Assembly (NCBI RefSeq): GCF_014174275.1
Contig: NZ_JABEQK010000006.1
Coordinates: 181,795-245,794, forward strand
Reading direction: 5' to 3'
Source: Gluconacetobacter takamatsuzukensis
GTDB lineage: Bacteria; Pseudomonadota; Alphaproteobacteria; Acetobacterales; Acetobacteraceae
Length of the DNA: 64,000 nucleotides
The translations under genes were made by a program, and so were the position numbers. Below are positions 25,087-34,308 of this stretch, one piece after another. How positions within the stretch are numbered: the first letter of the stretch is position 1; each line of letters opens with the position of its first letter. Below the pieces are notes generated by a model. The model did not search any database and was not told where the DNA came from. It was given only the letters and a program-made list of their open reading frames with translations.

Positions 25087-25718
25087 ACGGGCAGGGCATG
25101 AACCACGGCACGACCTCCCTGTCGGCACTCACCCGCACCCTGCCGGAAGGCAGGCGCGGACAGGCACTGGCGCTGGCCATGCTGGTGGTCGCGCTGGGGC
25201 TGGCATGGCTCCTGGTGCTGGGTCCGGTCTGGACCCGCTATGCCGACCGCGCGCAGGGGCTGGAACTGCAACGCGCCACGCTCGCCCGCATGCAGCGGCT
25301 GGCCACGTCCCTGCCCGCGCTGCGACAGGCGGCCACCACCTCCGCGCCCGGCCCATCGCAACTGATCGACGGCACCACCGACGCCGTCGCCAGCGCCAAT
25401 CTGCAGGACATGCTGCAAAAGATCGCCACCGAAACAGGCAGCGAGATCACGAGCGTCGAGAACGCGGCCCCCACCCCGGCCGGGCGCTACCGGCGCATCG
25501 GCCTGCATGTCGTCGCCACTGCGCCATTTCCCATCCTCGTCCGGCTGCTCACCCGGCTGGAACAAGCCACCCCGGCCATCGTGATCGACGGCCTGCACCT
25601 GCGCGCGTCGGAGGATACGAACGGCACGTCCGCCATGGATGCCGACATGCTCATCCACGCCTTCCGGCGCACGGACGGCACCCAACCATCCACCCCATCG
25701 CGGAACGACACACCATGA
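25083..25718 (+). CDS. lsdM: Type II secretion platform protein GspM
   Basis: 211 residues: short cytoplasmic N-terminus, one membrane helix (LALAMLVVALGLAWLLVLGPV), a coiled stretch (RAQGLELQRATLARMQRLA) and a ferredoxin-like periplasmic domain. This is the GspM layout and partners GspL. ATG 25083 overlaps the gspL stop (ATGA), and its own stop overlaps gspN. Confidence 0.82.
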   Translation: MNGQGMNHGTTSLSALTRTLPEGRRGQALALAMLVVALGLAWLLVLGPVWTRYADRAQGLELQRATLARMQRLATSLPALRQAATTSAPGPSQLIDGTTDAVASANLQDMLQKIATETGSEITSVENAAPTPAGRYRRIGLHVVATAPFPILVRLLTRLEQATPAIVIDGLHLRASEDTNGTSAMDADMLIHAFRRTDGTQPSTPSRNDTP

Positions 25719-26179
25719 TCCGCCCCGCATCACGCCCCCGCCGCCTCCTCGCCGTCTGCCTGACGGCGATGACGCTCGGCACCGGCGCACCGACCGCCCA
25801 CGCCGCCCCTCAGACCACGCAGGACCAGCCCGACACTGCCCAGATCGACGCATGGCAGCAGACGATCCTCGCCCGCCCCCTGTTCAGCCCCACCCGCCGC
25901 CCGACCGACCTGCCCGGCGCGGGCGACGCCACCCCCCGCCTGACCGGCATCGTCGTCGGCAATGGCCGCCGGCGCGCCATCTTCATGATCCCGGGCCAGG
26001 CTCGCGGCCGGATCGCCGATGTCGGCGATTCCGTCGGCCCATGGCGGATCGTCGCGATCGAAAACGGCGCGATCCGCGTCCAGGACCCGACGGGCGAACA
26101 CATGATGCGCCCCGACCGCGACCGCCGGACCGACACCCGGCCGGGCGGCTCCGCCCCACCCCGCCCGGAAGAGCAATAA
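25715..26179 (+). CDS. lsdN: GspC-like HR-domain protein (LsdN)
   Basis: 154 residues with an N-terminal hydrophobic signal or anchor (RRLLAVCLTAMTLGTG). The body matches the homology-region domain of GspC, which binds the secretin: ILARPLFSPTRRP, LTGIVVGNGRRRAIFMIPG, VGDSVGPWRIVAIENGAI. No PDZ or coiled-coil domain follows; the tail is short, charged and proline-rich. In the G. diazotrophicus report this position is named lsdN. In function it probably takes the place of GspC, since no other GspC is present. ATG 25715 overlaps the gspM stop. Confidence 0.75.
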   Translation: MIRPASRPRRLLAVCLTAMTLGTGAPTAHAAPQTTQDQPDTAQIDAWQQTILARPLFSPTRRPTDLPGAGDATPRLTGIVVGNGRRRAIFMIPGQARGRIADVGDSVGPWRIVAIENGAIRVQDPTGEHMMRPDRDRRTDTRPGGSAPPRPEEQ

Positions 26180-26193
26180 CGAGGCCATAGACG

Positions 26194-28599
26194 ATGAATA
26201 TCCTGATCCGCGCCCTCCACGGCATGACGATTCCGCGCCGCATGCCCGGGGGCACGAAGCGTCGTCGCATGCCGCCCCTCCGGGCCGGTCTCGCCCTGTG
26301 CCTGTCGGTCGCCGGCTGCGACAATGGTCCGCCACGGGTCAGGCCCCTCTCCGGCGCATTGCCGCTGGCCAACCCCGCACCCGAATCCCCCGAAGGGCGC
26401 ATCGGCACGACCGACGCCTCGGGCCAGCCGCAATATAGTTACGGCCGCAACACCCTGCCGTCCCTGCGCGCCCAGGGCTTCGCGGCCGGCGAAGGACAGG
26501 TGTCGCTGAATTTCGCCGATACCGACATCCGCGATGCCGCGGCCCAGATCCTGACCGATATCCTGCGCGTAAACTACACGATCGATCCGGCGGTGCACGG
26601 AACGGTGACGCTCCATACCTCCGCCCCCCTGACGAACGCGCAGGTGCTGCCGGCCTTGCAGGTCATCCTCGCCCAGGTCCAGGCCGTGCTGCTGCACAAT
26701 GACGGGCTGTACCGCATCGTCCCCAGCCAGGGCCAGCCGGCCGGCTCCCCACCCGGCGGCCCACAGGCGGGCGTCGCCGGAATGACCGACAATCCCGCAC
26801 TGGGCGGCAATATTCTGGTCCCGCTGCGCTACGCCGAGGCCGCCAGCCTGACCCGCGCCCTGCAACCCTTCGTCCAGTCCGGCGCCCGCCTCACGCCGGT
26901 CGACAGCAGCAACGCGGTCATCGTCAGCGGCGACCCGGCGGCCCGCAATGCGCTGGTCGAGGTCATCCACGCCTTCGACGTCGACTGGCTCAGCAGCCAG
27001 TCCTACGCGCTGCTTCCGGTCGAATCGGGAAATGCCAAGGATATGGCGTCGGTCCTGCAAACGGCCCTGCACGGCAGCGGCGGCTCCCTGGCGCAGATCG
27101 TGCAGGTCCTGCCCCTCACCCGCGTCAATGCGGTGCTGATCGTGGCGCGCAATACACGCTATATCGACGACGCACGCCGCCTGTTCTCCTTGATCGAACG
27201 CAACCGCCGCGCCACGATCCGCTCATGGCACATCTTCTACGTGCAGAACTCCAACGTGAACGACGTCACCTACACGCTGCAACAGGCCTTCACCCCCGAC
27301 AACGTGACGGCCCTCCCCCCCGGCAGCACGTCGGGCACGGCCTCGCAACTGGCCCAGACCGGCTTCACCGGCGGCATGAGCAACGCCATGGGCAATCTGG
27401 GCGGTGGCGGCATGGGCGGCGGCACGGGTGGCCTCGGCGGCAACACCGGCACGACCGGCGGCCTGGGCGCCAACGCCACGACCGGTCTCGCCCAGGGCGG
27501 AACCCAGCCGGCGACCCAGGGCGCGGCCGGCGCCGGCCAGCAGGCAGCCCCCTTCAACAATCCCCTGCTGGGCGGCCTGGACAGTTCCGCAAGCGGCGAA
27601 TCCCGCCCCCAGGGCATGCGGATCATCTCCAACGGCCAGCACAACGCGATCCTCGTCTACGCCACCGACCAGGAAAGCGACAATGTCGAACTGATGCTCA
27701 ACCGCATCGACATCATGCCGCTCCAGGTGCGGATTGATGCCGTGGTGGCCGAGGTCCAGCTCAACGACGCGCTGCAATACGGCACCCAATTCTTCTTCAA
27801 GTCGGGCGGCATCAACGGCGTGCTCAGCACCAACAGCCAGACCATCACCACCGGCACGCTGGCGACCGCGGCATTCAGCCACACCCTGCCCGGCTTCATC
27901 ATCGGCGGCGCCAGCGGCGGCGGCGCGCCATTCGCCATCGACGCGCTGCAAAACGTCACCACCGTGCACGTCCTGTCCTCGCCGCAATTGATGGTGCAGG
28001 ACAACCACCCGGCCCGCTTGCAGGTCGGCCAACTGGTCCCGGTCCAGATCGGATCGCAGTCCAGCACCATTGGCACGTCGATCTACAACCAGTTCACCTA
28101 CCAGCCGACGGGCGTGATCATGGAGGTCACGCCCCATGTCAGCCATGCCGGCCTGGTCACGCTGGACATCGCGCAGGAAGTCAGCTCGGTCAGCAGCACC
28201 TCCCCGGTCACGACGACCAGCACCAGCACCAATCCCACCTTCAACGACCGCTCGGTCAGCTCCCGCGTCGTGGTGCAGGACGGGCAGACCGTGGGGCTGG
28301 CCGGCCTGATCACCGAGAATTCCAGCCGCGCCAACAGCGGCATTCCATGGCTGAAGAACATCCCCGTCCTGGGTTTCCTCGCCGGCAACCAGAACAACAA
28401 CCGCCAGCGCACCGAACTGCTCATCCTGATCACCCCCCACGTCATCCATGACGAGCGCGACGCGGTCAGCCTGATGGAAGACCTGCGCGACACCCATCCC
28501 AATGCCGCGAACGTGCCCGATGAGCTGACGCCGATGCACACGACCGGCAGCGCCGACCCGATGCGCCCGCTGCGCCAGAAGGTCGGGCTGGACCGGTGA
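26194..28599 (+). CDS. lsdD: Type II secretin GspD, lipoprotein type
   Basis: 801 residues forming the outer-membrane channel. After an unusual basic N-terminus comes a hydrophobic stretch and a lipobox LSVAGC (C42), so the mature protein is probably a lipoprotein. N0-N3 domains follow (VSLNFADTDIRDAAAQILTD, ILVPLRYAEAASLTRALQPF, SYALLPVESGNAKDMASVL). The N3 region contains a Gly/Thr/Ala-rich insert (about 402-450). The secretin core includes VTTVHVLSSPQLMVQDNHPA, VPVQIGSQ and the GLAGLITENSS/GIPWLKNIPVLGFL signature. No pilotin gene is nearby. ATG 26194 has GAGG 11 bases upstream; ATGs at codons 11, 17 and 26 would also retain the lipobox. Confidence 0.92.
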   Translation: MNILIRALHGMTIPRRMPGGTKRRRMPPLRAGLALCLSVAGCDNGPPRVRPLSGALPLANPAPESPEGRIGTTDASGQPQYSYGRNTLPSLRAQGFAAGEGQVSLNFADTDIRDAAAQILTDILRVNYTIDPAVHGTVTLHTSAPLTNAQVLPALQVILAQVQAVLLHNDGLYRIVPSQGQPAGSPPGGPQAGVAGMTDNPALGGNILVPLRYAEAASLTRALQPFVQSGARLTPVDSSNAVIVSGDPAARNALVEVIHAFDVDWLSSQSYALLPVESGNAKDMASVLQTALHGSGGSLAQIVQVLPLTRVNAVLIVARNTRYIDDARRLFSLIERNRRATIRSWHIFYVQNSNVNDVTYTLQQAFTPDNVTALPPGSTSGTASQLAQTGFTGGMSNAMGNLGGGGMGGGTGGLGGNTGTTGGLGANATTGLAQGGTQPATQGAAGAGQQAAPFNNPLLGGLDSSASGESRPQGMRIISNGQHNAILVYATDQESDNVELMLNRIDIMPLQVRIDAVVAEVQLNDALQYGTQFFFKSGGINGVLSTNSQTITTGTLATAAFSHTLPGFIIGGASGGGAPFAIDALQNVTTVHVLSSPQLMVQDNHPARLQVGQLVPVQIGSQSSTIGTSIYNQFTYQPTGVIMEVTPHVSHAGLVTLDIAQEVSSVSSTSPVTTTSTSTNPTFNDRSVSSRVVVQDGQTVGLAGLITENSSRANSGIPWLKNIPVLGFLAGNQNNNRQRTELLILITPHVIHDERDAVSLMEDLRDTHPNAANVPDELTPMHTTGSADPMRPLRQKVGLDR

Positions 28600-29435
28600 C
28601 AGGCCGCGTCCCCGCACGGATCGAACGGAACCGCCAGGGCGGCTTCGCCCTGCTGATCGTGCTGTGGACGCTGGTCGGCCTGTCGCTGCTCGTCTCCACC
28701 GTCATCGCAACGGCCGATACCGAACTGCGCGCCGTCCGCGCGCTGAGGCTCTCGGCCCAGATGCAGGAAACCGCGAACGGCGCCGTCTGGCAGGCGATCT
28801 TTCACGCCCGGGACCGCTCCACCGCACGCTGGGCCCTGGACGGCCGCGCCTACGTCACACAGATGGACGGCATGACCACGACGACCCGGCTGCGCAGCGA
28901 GGCCGGCCTCGTCAACCCCAACACCGCGCCGCGCCCCCTGCTGGCCGCCCTGCTGGAGGCATGCGGCGCGACCGCCGGCCAGGCCGCATCGATCGCGGCC
29001 AATATGGTGGAATGGCGCAGCAGCGCGCAGGGCGACGTCGCGGCCATGCGCGCCCGCTATCTGGCGGCAGGGCTGACCTACCGCCCGCCACAGGGCGCCT
29101 TCCAGACGATGGACGAAATCGGACTGGTCCTCGGCATGAACCCGACCCTGCTGCGCGCCCTCACGCCGCACCTGTCTGTCACCCAGCCCAACGATCCGGA
29201 TAGCGGGCTGGCCGACCCCACCGTGCGACAGGCCCTGCGCAAGGCAGGCGACGCAACGCCCCCCCCTTCTCGCGACGAGAACCGCCCCACCAGCTTCCAG
29301 GCCGACATCACTGTGCAGGACGGCCAGGGCGGCCGCGCCACCCGCCGCGCCATCATCCTGCTCACCCCCGGAGCGCATCTCGGTGCCGCCCTGGCCGACA
29401 CGGTGCATGTCATGCAGTGGCAGTCGGGCGATTAA
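28596..29435 (+). CDS. gspK: Minor pseudopilin GspK
   Basis: 279 residues. The leader QGGFALLIVLWTLVGLSLLV lacks Glu at +5, as is normal for GspK, and the large domain (ETANGAVWQAIFHARDRS, GLVNPNTAPRPLLAALLEA, MVEWRSSAQGD, FQTMDEIGLVLGM) is typical of the pseudopilus tip protein. The start is GTG at 28596 overlapping the gspD stop. The stop codon overlaps that of the convergent cysE-like gene, with no terminator between. As I recall, the published cluster ended at lsdD, so this completes the set. Confidence 0.85.
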   Translation: MTGRVPARIERNRQGGFALLIVLWTLVGLSLLVSTVIATADTELRAVRALRLSAQMQETANGAVWQAIFHARDRSTARWALDGRAYVTQMDGMTTTTRLRSEAGLVNPNTAPRPLLAALLEACGATAGQAASIAANMVEWRSSAQGDVAAMRARYLAAGLTYRPPQGAFQTMDEIGLVLGMNPTLLRALTPHLSVTQPNDPDSGLADPTVRQALRKAGDATPPPSRDENRPTSFQADITVQDGQGGRATRRAIILLTPGAHLGAALADTVHVMQWQSGD

Positions 29436-30304
29436 ATCTCGCACTCGGCGGCCGGCAGGCTCTGATCCATGGTCAGCGACGGCAGCCCTCTGTGCGGCGC
29501 ACCGACAACCCGCGCCGGATTGCCCACAACGGTCGTGAACGGCGCGACGGGCTTGAGCACGATCGACCCCGCGCCCACCCGGGCCCCCTCGCCGATTTCG
29601 ATATTGCCCAGCACCTTCGCCCCGGTTCCGATCAGCGCGCCCCGCCGCACCTTGGGGTGCCGGTCGCCGGCCTCCTTGCCGGTTCCCCCCAGCGTGACGT
29701 TCTGCAACAGGGCCGCGTCATCCTCGATCACCGCGGTCTCGCCCACCACGATGCCGGTCCCATGGTCGAACATGACCCGCTGCCCCAGCCGCGCGGCCGG
29801 ATGAATATCCACCGCAAACACTTCCGACGCCCGCCCCTGGAAATAATGCGCCAGCGGACGCCGGTTTTCGTGCCAGAGCCAGTGCGCGACCCGATAGGAC
29901 TGGATCGCATGAAAGCCCTTGAAGAACAGGAACGGCACCAGAAGCCCGCTGGCGGCCGGATCGCGTTCGCGGATCGAGGCCAGGTCCGCAACCGCCATCT
30001 CGACCGCCGGCGGATGGCTGATCTGGAAATCCCGGATCAGTGCAAACAGCGTGGCCTTGCGCACCAGATCGTTGCTGAGCTTGCGCGACAGCAGATAGGC
30101 CAGAGCGGTCGCGAAATCCGGCTGGTCGAGAATGCTCGGCCGCGTCAGGTCCCGCAGCACCGGGTCCCGATGGGCGCGCGCCTCCCCCCGAATCAATTCC
30201 CACAGACCCGCCGGCGAAACCGAGGGGGCAGCGGCATCGACCGCCGCCGCATCCACCCCGCCCCGCGCGAAATAGGCCCCCAGGCTGGTGATGTCGGCCC
30301 CCAT
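29432..30304 (-). CDS. cysE: Serine O-acetyltransferase
   Basis: 290 residues; makes O-acetylserine for cysteine synthesis. The N-terminal helical domain (LWELIRGEARAHRDPVL, RDFQISHPPAVEMAVADL) is followed by the left-handed beta-helix: VDIHPAARLGQ, VMFDHGTGIVVGETAVIEDD, LLQNVTLGGTGKEAGDRHPK, VGNPARVVG. D180, H181 and H168 are the catalytic-site residues expected for CysE. The ATG at 30304 follows AGGGG closely and GAGGCGGG further up; the upstream reading frame has no family similarity. Last gene after groEL on this strand. Confidence 0.88.
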   Translation of the reverse strand: MGADITSLGAYFARGGVDAAAVDAAAPSVSPAGLWELIRGEARAHRDPVLRDLTRPSILDQPDFATALAYLLSRKLSNDLVRKATLFALIRDFQISHPPAVEMAVADLASIRERDPAASGLLVPFLFFKGFHAIQSYRVAHWLWHENRRPLAHYFQGRASEVFAVDIHPAARLGQRVMFDHGTGIVVGETAVIEDDAALLQNVTLGGTGKEAGDRHPKVRRGALIGTGAKVLGNIEIGEGARVGAGSIVLKPVAPFTTVVGNPARVVGAPHRGLPSLTMDQSLPAAECEI

Positions 30305-30336
30305 CCCCTGTTCCCGCCTCGTCGCCGAAGACGAAA

Positions 30337-30372
30337 CGGATCGCGTCCGCCCCGGCGGACGAACGCGATCCG
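30337..30372 (-). terminator. Stem-loop between groEL and cysE
   Basis: CGGATCGCGT pairs perfectly with ACGCGATCCG, and the inner GTCCGCC/GGCGGAC can extend the stem. Read leftward it lies just after the groEL stop and is followed only by a weak T-rich stretch (CGTTTCGTC). It may be a partial terminator or a processing hairpin that lowers readthrough into cysE. Confidence 0.5.
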
Positions 30373-30381
30373 CCGTTTTCG

Positions 30382-32025
<1,644 letters not shown>

Positions 32026-32325
32026 TCAGCGTGCGCCGGCAATGATGCCGAACAGGTCCGATTCCTTGACGATCAGAAGATCCTCGCCCCCGATCTTCAC
32101 TTCAGTACCCGACCATTTTCCAAACAGGACATGATCGCCTTCATGCACACCCGGCGGCACGACCTGCCCGCGTTCGTCGCGCGCCCCCGGCCCCACCGCC
32201 ACCACAATGGCCTCGACCGGCTTTTCCTGCGCCGAGTCGGGAATGATGATGCCGCCCACCGTCCGTTCGGCAGGGGTAATACGCCGCAGGACCACACGGT
32301 CATGCAGAGGACGAAATCCACTCAT
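32026..32325 (-). CDS. groES: Co-chaperonin GroES
   Basis: 99 residues: [13 protein letters not shown], mobile loop [59 protein letters not shown] 32325 has GGAAGG nine bases upstream. Precedes groEL by 15 bases in the same transcript. No CIRCE element (HrcA site) was found upstream of it or of the small gene before it. Confidence 0.95.
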   Translation of the reverse strand: MSGFRPLHDRVVLRRITPAERTVGGIIIPDSAQEKPVEAIVVAVGPGARDERGQVVPPGVHEGDHVLFGKWSGTEVKIGGEDLLIVKESDLFGIIAGAR

Positions 32326-32353
32326 TGTCTCAAACCTTCCGGCGATTTCTCGT

Positions 32354-32563
32354 TTACCGCGCCTGGGCCAGGCTGTCCGCGTGGGCACGGCGAAACTGCC
32401 ACACCACCTGCCGCGTCAGTTCGTCCGGCTCCGCCAGCACGCGGTTATGCAGGGGGCGCACACTGTCATGCGCGGCATAGAAGCGCCGCGTCTTGCGGTC
32501 GGCCTCCACGATCAGCGCACCCAGAAACGTACCCTCTATTTCGACGATCCGTGATTCAAACAT
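32354..32563 (-). CDS. Small conserved-looking protein of unknown function upstream of groES
   Basis: 69 residues, soluble, with [36 protein letters not shown] and a charged helical C-terminus. An AAGGC ribosome site precedes ATG 32563. It sits 28 bases before groES on the same strand, so it is likely the first gene of the groESL transcript. No family is recognised. Codon use matches the neighbours, which supports it being real. Confidence 0.6.
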   Translation of the reverse strand: MFESRIVEIEGTFLGALIVEADRKTRRFYAAHDSVRPLHNRVLAEPDELTRQVVWQFRRAHADSLAQAR

Positions 32564-33090
32564 TGCCTGCTGCCTTGTCGTTCCGCTTGCGCGGGTCCGC
32601 CGGCAGCATTCACCGCCGACACGTTATCGGGCGGGCGCCGGCTCCCTGTGGCCGGACCATCCCGCGCTACATCGATCGGTGCGACACATTCGCGCATTCA
32701 TAAGGGTCATCGGACTCCATACCCCTGATGATCACGCCATATCTCAATGGCGACACGGGGGACGATACAGCCCCCTCGATGCCCGTCAAGATTAAAACAA
32801 CATATGTTCGTGTTATGATTCATATTACGATTATTCACGTTATTAATGCGCACATCGCAACGTAAACCATATCAATATATTGTTTTAAATATATATTTTT
32901 CAAACTACCACCCCAGGCTCCAGCCCGGACGACAGCCTGCTTTCAGCCAGTTCGCCCGGTACGGTTGCACCAGACGCATCCCGGCGGCCCCTTATAATAC
33001 CAAATTCAACGTTGAATGTTCGATATAACGATATAAGCTCGTTATCGAGCGCCCCGCATGTCGGGGCCTGGTTGGAAGGATACCGGCATC
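32564..33090. other. Divergent AT-rich intergenic region between groESL and peroxiredoxin genes
   Basis: About 530 bases, strongly AT-rich from 32790 to 32920. Leftward, TTGACG-16-TATCGT (32762-32789) could serve the groESL unit. A perfect palindrome CAATATATTG lies at 32873-32882. Rightward signals for the peroxiredoxin are listed separately. No coding sequence is supported here. Confidence 0.45.
32993..33045 (+). promoter_or_regulatory. -10 box and palindromic operator candidates for the peroxiredoxin gene
   Basis: A consensus TATAAT at 32993-32998 is followed by a perfect 14-base palindrome ATTCAACGTTGAAT (33004-33017), which would overlap the transcription start. A second inverted repeat ATAACGA-N7-TCGTTAT lies at 33025-33045, and a GCCCCG/CGGGGC hairpin at 33051-33067 precedes the GGAAGGA ribosome site. 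No matching -35 is at normal spacing, so an activator or a repressor acting at the palindrome is possible. Confidence 0.5.
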
Positions 33091-33723
<633 letters not shown>

Positions 33724-33738
33724 ACAGGAGATCCGACG

Positions 33739-34224
33739 ATGACGCTGTTCCCCGGATGGCAGGCCCCCGATTTCACGGCAGAGACGAATGCGGGCCCGAT
33801 TCACTTCCATGCCTGGCAGCAGGGAAGCTGGGGCATCGTCATCACCCACCCGGCCGATTACGACCTGGACGGGTTGCGCCGCGCCGGCGCATGGGCGCTC
33901 TCCCGCTCCCAACCGGTGCGTCTGCTCGGCCTGTCACCCGCTCACGACGATGACAGCCCGTACGGCCCGGGCTTCACGATGGTCACGCAACAGGATGCAA
34001 CCCGCGTCGCCCGCGCCTGGCAGGGCGTGACGGTCGATATCGGCGATATCATTCCAGAAGCACCGACCGCGGAACGCGCGGTATACATCATCGGTCCCGA
34101 CCTGACGATCCGCACCACGCTGTCCCACCCGCCGGCACGCGGCCGGCAATTTACCGACATCATCCAGACCGCCGAGGCACTCGGCCTGGAAGACATCCCC
34201 CTCCGCCCCGTCCGGGCGGCCTGA
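33739..34224 (+). CDS. Peroxiredoxin-like protein lacking all cysteines
   Basis: 161 residues. It aligns from the start with the neighbouring peroxiredoxin: FPGWQAPDFTAETNAGPIHFHAW against the upstream LGDVAPDFEQETT and IGPIRFHEW, then GSWGIVITHPADY against ESWGILFSHPKDF. Where the enzyme has TPVCTTE this protein has DLDGLRR, and no cysteine occurs anywhere. The thioredoxin-fold middle part and RAVYIIGPDLTIRTTLSHPPARGRQF (for FIIDP...YPPSAGRNF) are kept, but the C-terminal arm is absent. It has an AGGAG ribosome site and no frameshift, so it looks like a maintained gene. Peroxidase activity is not expected; a binding, regulatory or partner role is possible. Confidence 0.8.
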   Translation: MTLFPGWQAPDFTAETNAGPIHFHAWQQGSWGIVITHPADYDLDGLRRAGAWALSRSQPVRLLGLSPAHDDDSPYGPGFTMVTQQDATRVARAWQGVTVDIGDIIPEAPTAERAVYIIGPDLTIRTTLSHPPARGRQFTDIIQTAEALGLEDIPLRPVRAA

Positions 34225-34227
34225 CAG

Positions 34228-34260
34228 GAAAAGCGCGCGGGCGCCCCCCACGCGCTTTCC
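34228..34260. terminator. Hairpin between convergent peroxiredoxin and TonB-receptor genes
   Basis: GGAAAAGCGCG and CGCGCTTTCC form about ten pairs with one bulged A. It lies four bases after the plus-strand gene's stop and could serve both converging units. No extended T-run follows. Confidence 0.35.
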
Positions 34261-34308
34261 CGACCCCCTTCCCCACAACGCCCGGCGCTGCGGAGAAAGG
34301 ATCCAGCC

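Noticed and set aside
32326..32563. Search for a CIRCE element (TTAGCACTC-N9-GAGTGCTAA) near groES
   Set aside because: No match found on either strand in this stretch or the gap beyond it.
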